64,000 nucleotides of DNA from Pseudovibrio exalbescens (GTDB taxonomy: Bacteria; Pseudomonadota; Alphaproteobacteria; Rhizobiales; Stappiaceae). Numbering within the stretch: the first letter of the stretch is position 1; each line of letters begins with the position of its first letter. The notes below the pieces were generated by a model. The model was not told the origin of the DNA and searched no databases. It was given only the letters and a program-made list of their open reading frames with translations. Where the stretch lies: the NCBI RefSeq assembly GCF_028737195.1, contig NZ_JAQZAJ010000007.1:124001-188000 (forward strand). Direction: 5' to 3'. The position numbers and the translations under genes were made by a program. This document shows, piece after piece, positions 55,435-63,724 of the stretch.

Positions 55435-56092
55435 TGTGTATTCGCGCTCTTTTTTTGACATGTGGCGGCAGTGAGATGTCAATGATTTTCCAGTTAATGC
55501 GCCGACCAGTCACCTGCAATTTTTGAGTGGGGGAAAACAATGTTGGTTTCGGGGCAGTTTACGTCAACGTTGCTTGCGTTGGCGGTGAAATGTGGCAGCA
55601 GCATCTTTCGAAATATGGCAGCGAACCATTGTGTGCGTTTGAATACTTAACGCGCGAATTTGTCACGGGAAATTTCGTTTTGGCGTGAAAACGGCCTGTT
55701 CTTCGGCTGAAAACGCCAAAAAAGGTTTAGTTGTGCGACTCACTTCCGCTGAGGCTGTTAGAGGCGTTTTGAAGGCTGGGGTTGCCAGCCGAAACCGTCG
55801 GTCTCCGCAATGCTGTCGTGACGGTTGGCTGCTACGCCTTTGCAATGCCAGAGGGCTTGGGGGGCGCTGTTATGGACAAGAGGCCGTAGGGCGAGTCTTT
55901 TGCCACACAGCTATAAGGAAAGAGTTAGGCGGGACCGATGCCTTTGTTTTGTGCCTGAAGCCGTTGGCGCAATGAAGTTGGGACAACCTGTGTACCTCGG
56001 GTATGAAGGTCAGAGCGTTGTTGACCCTATGGCTTAGTTCTGGCAGCTACGGGGCACACTATTTTTCAGCGACCAACATTGGGGATTCTTGC

Positions 56093-56350
56093 ATGGTTGA
56101 CACTGGCGGTGTTGCTGCAGACCAGCTGCGTGCCTTTATCGAGCGCGTCGAGCGACTTGAGGAAGAAAAGAAGGTTATCGCAGACGACATCAAGGACGTT
56201 TATGCGGAAGCAAAGGGCAATGGCTTTGATGTGAAGGTCATGCGCAAAATTGTTTCCCTGCGGAAGCGTAAGCCACACGAGCGCGAAGAAGAAGAAGCCA
56301 TCATGGATCTCTACCTCCACGCTCTGGGTATGGCGGGGCCGGCTGACTAA
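56093..56350 (+). CDS. gapR: GapR nucleoid-associated protein (DUF2312)
   Basis: This 85-residue protein matches GapR, an alphaproteobacterial protein that binds overtwisted, AT-rich DNA ahead of replication and transcription. The DUF2312 sequence is complete: [40 protein letters not shown] and [20 protein letters not shown]. The ATG at 56093 has GGGGA 7 bases upstream and gives the family length; an upstream in-frame start would add 30 unrelated residues. It is followed by a strong bidirectional terminator shared with the DUF882 gene. Confidence 0.95.
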   Translation: MVDTGGVAADQLRAFIERVERLEEEKKVIADDIKDVYAEAKGNGFDVKVMRKIVSLRKRKPHEREEEEAIMDLYLHALGMAGPAD

Positions 56351-56374
56351 GGTCGCGCTCGAAGGACGAAGATA

Positions 56375-56405
56375 CAAAAAACGGCCCCGCGGGGCCGTTT
56401 TTTTT
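56375..56405 (+). terminator. Bidirectional terminator between gapR and the DUF882 gene
   Basis: A perfect inverted repeat ACGGCCCC-GC-GGGGCCGT (56381-56398) is flanked by A and T runs, so it works in both directions. Confidence 0.95.
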
Positions 56406-56423
56406 GACTAATTTTACGGCAAC

Positions 56424-58007
56424 TCAGTTCGCAGAGGCTCTCTTGAGGAACTTCACCGCCTGGCCTGCGAACTGCGCATTGACCTGCGCTGCAGGGCGCT
56501 TTGCAAAGTCGTTGGCGACGATTGAGTTTACTGGTGCGATCAGGCCATCCAGATGCATCTGATTGGGATGATAGAGATAAGCCAGCTGCCAATTGCGGGC
56601 TGTTTCATCCTGTCCGAGCATAACAGCCTTTGAAGGGGCTGGGCGATCAATGAACTTTGCCAGAGGGTCCTTCATGTGGCCGGAAACGGATGCCGTTGTT
56701 TGCGGCGCTGTCGAGGCGGGTGGCAATAGCGCATTGAGAGAGGACTTTGGCAGCGCGCCGTTAGGAGCTGCGTCATTAGTTGGCGCATAGGCCGCAAGCT
56801 GGATGTTGTTCGGCTTGGAGGCTGGGGTGTCCCCAGCAAGGGCCGCAATCGCATCTACAGCATCACGCGGTGTGCGCGGAAGGGGGACGGCCACCTGAGG
56901 CTCGGCGCTTGCCACCTGAATGGCTTGAATTGGCTTGCCGCGCGGCTGAATGGTGATCGGTGCAGCTTCAGCGAGTCCTGTCGTCGCTTCAGCGGGAATT
57001 TCTGTCTCCGGCTTGGCGTGAGGCAGGGCAGAGGCGAGGGCGAACTCTTCAGCTGTCGGCTCTGGCTTAGCGGGTGCCGGTGCCTCGGCCACAGCAGGTG
57101 CTGCTGCAACAACAGTCTTGGGCGCGGGAACAGCAGTTACAGGATCAGGCCGAGCACTCGCCACGGCGCGTGTGGGATTGTTGCTCCGAGTGCTTGGTGT
57201 AGCGCCCTCGTCTTCGTCGTTATCTGTAAACAGGCGAGCGAAGAAGTTGCCACCCCCACTGCTGCGTTCGCTGCTTGAAGAGCGCGAGCTTGCAACGGCG
57301 GTGCGGCTGCCACCGCTGTCACGGCGTTTGATTTCTGCCAGAGCGACCTGATACCCCTTCATGGGCTTGCCGTCGCTTGGGACGTGAATGGTCTTGCCAT
57401 CCGGGAATACCTTGGCCAGTTCGCGGCGCGACATGCGCGGCCAGTGACGGACGGAGCCGGTATCCATGTGAACGAATGGGGTGTTGGAGCGCGGGTAGTA
57501 TCCGACGCCACCTACATGCTGGCGCAGCCCGAGGGCGCGCAACTTCGCCGGGCTGACGCCAGGGATGAAGAAATCCATGGCATGCCCCTTGGTGTGCTGG
57601 CTGTTTTTGGCCACGCCACGGGAGCGGCTGCGGAGCATGTTGTTTGTCTTCAACGAGCGATAGGCGGAGACAACGTGAATGTACTCATTGGTGCGCGCCT
57701 TGCGATAGACCTCCCAAACCAGATCGAACAGCTCGGGATCCATGTTGGTCGGTTCGTTGCGGCGCCAGTCACGCAGAAAGTGGTTCAGCTGCTTCAAACC
57801 GGACTGCACGTAGCGCCCGTTTCTTTTGAAGGTGATTTCCGCGCGTTCTTTGGTGTGGGTATTGTAGAGCTTCAGACTGCGAGTTTCCGCGCTGGCATCG
57901 GATGCAGTGGCTGCAACGAGCGCGCAAAACGCCAGGGCCGTCAAAAAAGCTTGGCACCCCAGTTTCGCAATAAAACCCCTAGACCCGAATGCAGATCGGT
58001 TACGCAA
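56424..58007 (-). CDS. DUF882 (M15-type) exported peptidase-like protein
   Basis: This roughly 527-residue protein has a signal sequence (residues about 15-40, ATASDASA). A DUF882/peptidase M15 domain follows (about 45-200), with zinc-site residues in SRGVAKNSQHTKGHAMDFFI (His and Asp) and FVHMDTGSVRHW (His). A long Ala/Pro/Ser-rich C-terminal region of about 300 residues is likely disordered or cell-wall-spanning. Family knowledge suggests a D,D-carboxypeptidase-like role in cell-wall remodelling. The start codon is TTG by length and has only a weak ribosome site, so the N-terminus is uncertain. It is downstream of an L,D-transpeptidase gene. Confidence 0.85.
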   Translation of the reverse strand: MRNRSAFGSRGFIAKLGCQAFLTALAFCALVAATASDASAETRSLKLYNTHTKERAEITFKRNGRYVQSGLKQLNHFLRDWRRNEPTNMDPELFDLVWEVYRKARTNEYIHVVSAYRSLKTNNMLRSRSRGVAKNSQHTKGHAMDFFIPGVSPAKLRALGLRQHVGGVGYYPRSNTPFVHMDTGSVRHWPRMSRRELAKVFPDGKTIHVPSDGKPMKGYQVALAEIKRRDSGGSRTAVASSRSSSSERSSGGGNFFARLFTDNDEDEGATPSTRSNNPTRAVASARPDPVTAVPAPKTVVAAAPAVAEAPAPAKPEPTAEEFALASALPHAKPETEIPAEATTGLAEAAPITIQPRGKPIQAIQVASAEPQVAVPLPRTPRDAVDAIAALAGDTPASKPNNIQLAAYAPTNDAAPNGALPKSSLNALLPPASTAPQTTASVSGHMKDPLAKFIDRPAPSKAVMLGQDETARNWQLAYLYHPNQMHLDGLIAPVNSIVANDFAKRPAAQVNAQFAGQAVKFLKRASAN

Positions 58008-58067
58008 ATCAAACTCGCTTTCTTGCGTTTGAATAAATGAACAATTAGCCCCAACTGTTCATTTAAA

Positions 58068-58102
58068 GGCAGACAGGTTAATGAGCATTTACCCTGTTTG
58101 CC
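58068..58102. repeat. 10-bp inverted repeat upstream of the DUF882 gene
   Basis: GGCAGACAGG (58068-58077) pairs with CCTGTTTGCC (58093-58102) with one G-U; the loop TTAATGAGCATTTAC matches a near-consensus CtrA pair TTAA-N7-TTAC. It lies 60 bases before the presumed start of the DUF882 gene. Either an operator or an RNA structure is possible. Confidence 0.45.
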
Positions 58103-58137
58103 TTCAGATTTGAGTAGTGTCCGGTGCGCAACATTCC

Positions 58138-58167
58138 AAGAAAAAACGGCCTAATTGCAGCGGGCCG
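58138..58167 (-). terminator. Terminator of the L,D-transpeptidase gene
   Basis: On the minus strand CGGCC (58167-58163) pairs with GGCCG (58151-58147) and is followed by TTTTTT (A run at 58141-58146). Confidence 0.65.
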
Positions 58168-58234
58168 TGGATATTTATTACATATACCCTAGCGTAAACG
58201 TTGAGTCGTGTCTGTGGGCTTCTGTGGATAAAGT

Positions 58235-59887
58235 TTATTGAGAAAGCCCAAGTGCCTCAATTGTCTTGTCGTTGTGACCATAAACATCCGGCCGCCTCTG
58301 TAGGTTGCCGTTCTCATCCACAAATGCCGTAAAGTAGGTGATGTGGATTGGGATGGTCTTTTCCAGGTTTACCTGCTTCTGTTTCCCGCCCAACATGCTT
58401 CTGATCTTGTGACCTGTCAGCGAAGGTTGTTGTGCCATCAGCGCGTCTGCGAACTCAAACGGGTTCTGAACCCGTACGCAGCCATGGGAGAAGGCGCGGG
58501 CGGAGCGGCGGAACAAGGATTTCGACGGCGTATCGTGCAAGTAAACGTTATGTCGGTTGGGGAACATGAACTTGATGTCTCCCAGAGCATTACCGGTGCC
58601 TGGGCGTTGCCGGATACGCAGTTGCTTGAAGGTCACGCCATCCCAGTTAACACGGCTTGGGTCCACCACCTTGCCGCGGGACAGAATCTCGTAGTTGCCT
58701 CTCATAAGGTAGGCCTGCGGGTTGCGGCGCAGTTCCGGCAAGATCTCCTTGGACGCGATGGAATACGGCACATTCCAATAGGGATTTACAATCACGTGGT
58801 TCATGACGTCCGAGAAGATCGGCGTCATATGCTTTTTCTTGCCGACCACCACACGGGTTTCATGCAGGGTGTGTTGGTCCCGTTGCAGACGAACCATGAA
58901 CTCCGGGATGTTGACCATGAGATGGGTTTCGCCCAAATCGCGGGGCAGCCAGCGCCAGCGTTCCATGTTGGCAATGACATCATGAATTGGGTTGCCTGAA
59001 ACCGTTGCATTTATTGCCAGCAATGTACGCGGGCCTACAACGCCATCATCATTCAGGCCGTTCTCGCGCTGAAAGGTTTTGACGGCTTCTTTCAGCTCTG
59101 AGGTAAAGCGTTCCTCGTCTTCAGGTAAAAGGGCCGACACCTCCAACCGTTGGCGCAAAAGCGACACACGTTTCCCAGTTGAACCGAGCTTGAGCAGCTT
59201 GCCTTCCGGCACAACGACCACCTCGCGTTCTTCATGCTGTTGCGCACGCAGGAGCTTGAGTTGCTGCTTTAGCGCTTGATAGCCCGCATGGGGTGGGTTG
59301 AACGCTGCCATCACCTGGGCTGTCAAAGTGGTGCGATGGATATTCTCCAATGCCATCACGGGATCAGGGCGAGAGGGCTCTACGCTGATGGATTTCGAGA
59401 TGTTGCCTGGAACAACGCGGCCTGACTGAGCATCTTCTGCATAGGTCAACACTGATTGTGTCAGAGTGAAGTCTGCACGGGCAATTTGCTCAGCGGTGGC
59501 GAGTCGGTCTTGATTGAAAGTTTCGAGCGGGGTGGGATAGTTGGCCGGGTCGAGACCATCCTCATCTGCCCGGTGCAAGAACGCGATGATTTCTCTGGCG
59601 TCTTGCGTCAGCTCTCCGTTGCGGATCCAGGCGGCCTGAAAGCCCCGGCGTTCGTAGAACAGTTCGGCAGCGGCACGATCCCTTTTCTGGCGGAAATTCA
59701 GATGGGCAGTATTCTCGTGGAATGCATGTCTGATCGCCTTTTGAACGGGGCTTTGCATGATGACCACATGCGTGCTGTCCTGAGGCCAGACATGATCAGC
59801 GATTGCTGCAACCGCCTGTGTGGTTGCGCTGCTCAACGCAATGGTGGTGCCCAGCACCAACGCCCGAACTACTGCTGTACGCTGCAT
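58235..59887 (-). CDS. L,D-transpeptidase (YcbB/LdtD-like, murein)
   Basis: This 550-residue exported enzyme makes 3-3 cross-links in peptidoglycan or attaches proteins to it. It has a signal sequence (about residues 1-28). An N-terminal scaffold domain follows (LFYERRGFQAAWIRNGELTQDA, LHRADEDGLDPANYP). A peptidoglycan-binding_1 segment is near 235-310 (VSLLRQRLEVSALL, FQRENGLNDDGVVGPRT). The YkuD catalytic domain (about 340-520) has VVVGKKKHMTPIFSDVMNHV and the active-site Cys in RAFSHGCVRVQNPFEF. Size and domain order match LdtD. The ATG has GCGGGA upstream. The gene precedes the DUF882 peptidase in the same direction but a terminator separates them. Confidence 0.93.
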   Translation of the reverse strand: MQRTAVVRALVLGTTIALSSATTQAVAAIADHVWPQDSTHVVIMQSPVQKAIRHAFHENTAHLNFRQKRDRAAAELFYERRGFQAAWIRNGELTQDAREIIAFLHRADEDGLDPANYPTPLETFNQDRLATAEQIARADFTLTQSVLTYAEDAQSGRVVPGNISKSISVEPSRPDPVMALENIHRTTLTAQVMAAFNPPHAGYQALKQQLKLLRAQQHEEREVVVVPEGKLLKLGSTGKRVSLLRQRLEVSALLPEDEERFTSELKEAVKTFQRENGLNDDGVVGPRTLLAINATVSGNPIHDVIANMERWRWLPRDLGETHLMVNIPEFMVRLQRDQHTLHETRVVVGKKKHMTPIFSDVMNHVIVNPYWNVPYSIASKEILPELRRNPQAYLMRGNYEILSRGKVVDPSRVNWDGVTFKQLRIRQRPGTGNALGDIKFMFPNRHNVYLHDTPSKSLFRRSARAFSHGCVRVQNPFEFADALMAQQPSLTGHKIRSMLGGKQKQVNLEKTIPIHITYFTAFVDENGNLQRRPDVYGHNDKTIEALGLSQ

Positions 59888-60001
59888 TTACTGTCCCGCT
59901 TTTCAGCAACTCACCTGTCAATGTTGCCCCACATTGACAGGCCAAACTTTTCTGGAAATTACCAGTTGAAACCCTTTTTTAATCTATCGTTAGGGTAGTT
60001 T

Positions 60002-61528
60002 TCAAGCCGCACTCTTGTCATCAAGGCCGTATTCCTTGAGTTTTCGGTAGAGAGTTGAGCGCCCAATGCCCAATCTCTTGGCCACTTCCGTCATGCGGCC
60101 GCCGTAGTGGCTGATGGCAAGGCGGATGAGCTCAAGCTCGGCATCTTCAAGCGTACGTACATGACCATGGTCATCAATTGAGCGCATGAAACCGAACGGC
60201 GCGGTTGAGCTGTCAAATGCGCTGCGGGCTTCGGTGCGGATGAACTCTTGATCCTGCAGATCTTCCTGGCTCACGGTACCGCTACGGCCCATCTCGTGGC
60301 CGCCGATGAGTGTCTGTCTGTCTGTTTCCGGTTTTGGCGGTGCGGTGACCTGCACGATTTGCGGGAAGTCTTCGCAGGTCAGCAAAGAGCCATCGCACAG
60401 AACCACTGCACGATAAACGGCGTTTTCCAGCTGGCGGATGTTGCCGGGCCAGTCATAGCTTTGCAGCATCTGAACCGCCCTTGGTTCAATGCCGGTGACA
60501 TGCGGCTTGCTTTCTTCCGCAGCAAAGCGGGCGACAAAGTAGCGAACAAGGCTTGGAATATCTTCCAAACGGTCACGTAGCGGCGGGATCCAGATAGGGA
60601 AGACGTTGAGACGATAATACAAGTCTTCACGGAACTTGCCTTCCTTCACCTGATCCAGCAGGCGTCGGTTGGTGGCAGAGATCAGGCGGAAATCCACCTT
60701 GATCGGTTTGCGAGAGCCAACGGGATCGACTTCGCCTTCCTGCAGGGCGCGAAGCAGCTTGACCTGAACATCGAGGGGAAGCTCACCGACTTCATCGAGG
60801 AACAGCGTGCCGCCACTTGCTTCCTGAAATTTGCCGATGTGGCGATCAACCGCGCCTGTAAATGCCCCTTTTTCGTGGCCGAAGAGAATAGACTCAACCA
60901 AGTGATCGGGGATGGCACCGCAGTTCACGGTGATGAATGGTTTTGACTTGCGGTCGCTGGTGCCTTGGATGGCGCGTGCGATCAATTCCTTACCAACACC
61001 GGATTCCCCTTCAATAAGGATAGGGATGGTGGAGGATGCCGCTTTCTCCCCTAGCCGCAGAACGCGGTCCATGGTTTCGGAGCGGGTAACAATGTTGTTG
61101 AAGGTCAGTGTGCCAGTGGTCTGGCTATGAATACGGGTGAGCTCATCCTCTAGTGCAGAGACCTTCAGCATGTTGCGAATGGAGACTTCCAGTCGCTCTG
61201 GGCTTACAGGCTTCACGACGAAGTCCTGCGCCCCTGCACGCATGGCTTTGATAACCGTGTCGATGCCGCCATGGGCCGTTTGCACAATGACGGGTATCTT
61301 GCTTTTGGCTTCACGCAGCTCGGTGAGCACAGTGATGCCGTCCACCTCCGGCATGACCAGGTCCAGAATGACAAGATCAAACTCGGTCGCCTTGGCCCCT
61401 TTGAGCAAGGCAAGTGCCTTAGCGCCATCGGAAGCCGTTTGGGACTTGTAGCCGAACCGCTTTACAGCTTCTTCCAAAAGTCTGCGTTGGACTGGATCAT
61501 CATCGACAATCAGAATTCGGCCACTCAT
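60002..61528 (-). CDS. Sigma-54-dependent response regulator (NtrC family)
   Basis: This 508-residue activator has a receiver domain (1-125) with Asp56 in LVILDLVMPEVDG. The AAA+ domain (about 140-390) carries Walker A EGESGVGKE, the sigma-54 contact loop KGAFTGAVDRHIGKF, GGTLFLDEVGELPL and YYRLNVFPIWIPPLRDR. A C-terminal Fis-type helix-turn-helix (AISHYGGRMTEVAKRLGIGRSTLYRKL) completes it. GAFTGA is intact, so it should activate RpoN promoters. ATG 61528 is chosen because AGGTGG lies 7 bases upstream. The cognate kinase is not in the window; the target is unknown. Confidence 0.94.
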   Translation of the reverse strand: MSGRILIVDDDPVQRRLLEEAVKRFGYKSQTASDGAKALALLKGAKATEFDLVILDLVMPEVDGITVLTELREAKSKIPVIVQTAHGGIDTVIKAMRAGAQDFVVKPVSPERLEVSIRNMLKVSALEDELTRIHSQTTGTLTFNNIVTRSETMDRVLRLGEKAASSTIPILIEGESGVGKELIARAIQGTSDRKSKPFITVNCGAIPDHLVESILFGHEKGAFTGAVDRHIGKFQEASGGTLFLDEVGELPLDVQVKLLRALQEGEVDPVGSRKPIKVDFRLISATNRRLLDQVKEGKFREDLYYRLNVFPIWIPPLRDRLEDIPSLVRYFVARFAAEESKPHVTGIEPRAVQMLQSYDWPGNIRQLENAVYRAVVLCDGSLLTCEDFPQIVQVTAPPKPETDRQTLIGGHEMGRSGTVSQEDLQDQEFIRTEARSAFDSSTAPFGFMRSIDDHGHVRTLEDAELELIRLAISHYGGRMTEVAKRLGIGRSTLYRKLKEYGLDDKSAA

Positions 61529-61746
61529 ACTCACCCACCTGTGTACTCAGTAGTTTTGCACTTTTGCTGTGCCATTGCGGGTCATCTTGCGGCGAGTTTA
61601 GTAAATAAATTGCACTCGATAGCTAGGGGATGCCTCAAAAGATGGCGTTGCAACCTCAGGAAATGAGGTCATATTTAAGAAACTCTTGCCGCGATCTCAT
61701 AAGCTCGGCACTTCATGGTTAATCAAGAACCTAAAACGGACATCTA

Positions 61747-63600
61747 ATGCCTTACCTGACCGCCTCGAAATTCCAAATGGTTTCAAACGCTTCCTCTGCT
61801 GAAGGGGGTGCTGCAACCGACCTTGGAAACCTTCCTCGTTGGGATCTGACAGCCCTCTATCCCAGCATGGAGGATGAGAGCGTTCAGAAAGACCTGGCTC
61901 GGTGTCAGGCGGAAAGCGAGGCCTTCGAAGCGGCCTACAAGGGTAAACTCGCTGAGATTACCAAGCGGTCCGGTGCGGAACTGGCAGCAGTCGTCAAGGA
62001 GTACGAGGCACTTGAAGACCTCATGGGGCGCATCGCTTCGTTCGCGGGGCTTTGCTACACGGAGAACACCACGGATCCCAAGCGCCAAAAGTTTTATGGC
62101 GATGTGCAGGAAAAACTAACGGCCGCCAGTGTGCATCTGCTGTTCTTTGGGCTGGAGTTAAACCGCATCGATGACGCCGTATTGGATGCCGCCGCTCAGG
62201 ACCACACACTTTCCTACTACAAACCGTGGTTGGACGACATCCGGAAGGAGCGTCCGCACCAGCTGGACGACAAGATCGAGCAGTTGTTCCATGAAAAGCA
62301 TGTATCTGGCGCGGCGGCGTGGAACCGGTTGTTTGATGAGACGATTTCTTCCTCCCGGTATGAAGTTGACGGGCAGGAGCTTTCCATTGAGCCAACCCTG
62401 AACCTTCTTCAGGATGCCGATCCTGAAAAGCGTAAAGCCGCAGCGCAGGCACTTTCCAAGACCTTTGCCAAGAACCTCAGTACCTTCACGCTGATCACGA
62501 ACACCTTGGCCAAAGACAAGGAAACCTATGACCGCTGGCACAAGTTTGAGGATGTAGCTGACAGTCGCCACCTTGCTAACCGGGTAGAGCGCGATGTTGT
62601 TGATGCGTTGGTGAAGGCTGTGCGGGAGGCCTATCCGCGGCTCTCCCATCGCTATTACGCCATGAAAGCGAAGTGGCTGGGCGTTGACAAGATGAATTTC
62701 TGGGATCGCAACGCGCCTCTGCCCAAAGCTGACAACCGACTGATCACATGGGACGAAGCACAGCATACCGTATTGACGGCATACTCCAAGTTTTCGCCCG
62801 AGCTATCCGCGATTGCCAAGCAATTCTTCGACAATAACTGGATTGATGCGCCTTCTGTGCCAGGTAAAGCGCCGGGTGCCTTTGCCCATCCAACGGTGCC
62901 AAGCGCGCACCCCTATGTGTTGTTGAACTATCAGGGCAAGGTGCGTGATGTCATGACGCTGGCTCACGAACTGGGACATGGTGTGCATCAGGTGCTTGCT
63001 GGTCCTAACGGAGCGCTAATGGCGCCTACGCCATTGACACTGGCGGAAACCGCCAGCGTCTTTGGCGAGATGCTAACCTTCCGTGATCTGCTTGATGGTG
63101 CAGAAAGTGCTGAGAAGAAACGCATCATGATCGCTTCTAAAGTGGAGGACATGATCAACACCGTGGTGCGTCAGATCGCGTTCTATTCTTTTGAGCGAAA
63201 GGTTCATGAAGAACGCCGTCAAGGCGAGCTGACCTCCGAGCGCCTTGGTGAGATCTGGATGGAAGTTCAGGTTGAAAGTCTTGGGCCCGCCATTGATCTT
63301 GAAGGCGGCTACGAGCACTACTGGACCTACATCCCGCATTTCATCCACTCGCCGTTTTATGTTTATGCCTATGCCTTTGGCGACTGCCTCGTGAACTCGC
63401 TTTATGCAGTCTACGAGGAGGCTGAGGAAGGCTTCCAAGAGAAGTATTTCAATCTTCTCAAGGCGGGTGGCACAAAGCACCACAGTGAACTGCTGGCACC
63501 TTTCGGGCTTGATGCCACAGACCCGACCTTCTGGCAGAAGGGTCTCAGTGTCATTGAGCGCCTCATCGATGAACTGGAAGAGATGGATCAGGCGAGCTGA
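61747..63600 (+). CDS. pepF: Oligoendopeptidase F (M3 family)
   Basis: This 617-residue zinc metallopeptidase degrades short peptides in the cytoplasm. The zinc motif is present: VMTLAHELGHGVHQVL with the third ligand Glu in LAETASVFGEMLTF. The N-terminal helical domain (about 30-210, AVVKEYEALEDLMGRIASFAGLC) and GYEHYWTYIPHFIHSPFYVYAYAFG match PepF. ATG 61747 is used; ATG 61780 is an alternative. No signal sequence. It is monocistronic, divergent from the sigma-54 regulator and followed by a strong terminator. Confidence 0.94.
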   Translation: MPYLTASKFQMVSNASSAEGGAATDLGNLPRWDLTALYPSMEDESVQKDLARCQAESEAFEAAYKGKLAEITKRSGAELAAVVKEYEALEDLMGRIASFAGLCYTENTTDPKRQKFYGDVQEKLTAASVHLLFFGLELNRIDDAVLDAAAQDHTLSYYKPWLDDIRKERPHQLDDKIEQLFHEKHVSGAAAWNRLFDETISSSRYEVDGQELSIEPTLNLLQDADPEKRKAAAQALSKTFAKNLSTFTLITNTLAKDKETYDRWHKFEDVADSRHLANRVERDVVDALVKAVREAYPRLSHRYYAMKAKWLGVDKMNFWDRNAPLPKADNRLITWDEAQHTVLTAYSKFSPELSAIAKQFFDNNWIDAPSVPGKAPGAFAHPTVPSAHPYVLLNYQGKVRDVMTLAHELGHGVHQVLAGPNGALMAPTPLTLAETASVFGEMLTFRDLLDGAESAEKKRIMIASKVEDMINTVVRQIAFYSFERKVHEERRQGELTSERLGEIWMEVQVESLGPAIDLEGGYEHYWTYIPHFIHSPFYVYAYAFGDCLVNSLYAVYEEAEEGFQEKYFNLLKAGGTKHHSELLAPFGLDATDPTFWQKGLSVIERLIDELEEMDQAS

Positions 63601-63632
63601 TCAAACGCTCGTAAATTTCTTTATTGTTAGCC

Positions 63633-63668
63633 AAGGCTCCGCATATGCAAAAGTGCGGAGCCTTTTTG
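63633..63668 (+). terminator. Rho-independent terminator of pepF
   Basis: AGGCTCCGCA (63634-63643) pairs with TGCGGAGCCT (63654-63663), followed by five T. Confidence 0.9.
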
Positions 63669-63679
63669 TTGCAACTTGG

Positions 63680-63716
63680 CCCTTGATAATTTATACGTTG
63701 TATAAATTATCAAGGG
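63680..63716. repeat. Perfect 17-bp inverted repeat at the start of the DHFR-like gene
   Basis: CCCTTGATAATTTATAC (63680-63696) and GTATAAATTATCAAGGG (63700-63716) are exact reverse complements around the 3-base centre GTT. The right arm contributes the AGGGAG ribosome site of the next gene. It can act as an operator for a dimeric regulator; as RNA it could also hide the ribosome site. Confidence 0.75.
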
Positions 63717-63724
63717 AGCCCCGA

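Larger units (their letters stand above)
54964..56092. other. 1.1-kb region with no convincing gene between the DUF1036 gene and gapR
   Basis: Neither strand shows a recognisable coding frame. What can be seen: a minus-strand terminator-like hairpin at 55299-55330; a perfect TTAA-N7-TTAA element that is also a 7-1-7 palindrome at 55420-55434; a TTGACAT/ATGTCAA inverted repeat at 55455-55461 and 55476-55482; and a 36-codon frame at 55540-55650 with a fair ribosome site. The 3' end is the leader of gapR. It may hold an sRNA or a regulated long leader. Confidence 0.5.

Noticed and set aside
55540-55650. 36-codon frame with GGGGGAAAACA before its ATG
   Set aside because: The ribosome site is acceptable but the peptide shows no conservation that I recognise and no signal or motif; not listed as a gene.
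55685-55975. 96-codon plus frame before gapR
   Set aside because: Composition (Arg/Cys/Gly-rich, no ribosome site) looks non-coding and it matches no family.
56003-56092. N-terminal extension of gapR
   Set aside because: The extra 30 residues are not family-like, and ATG 56093 has a proper ribosome site.
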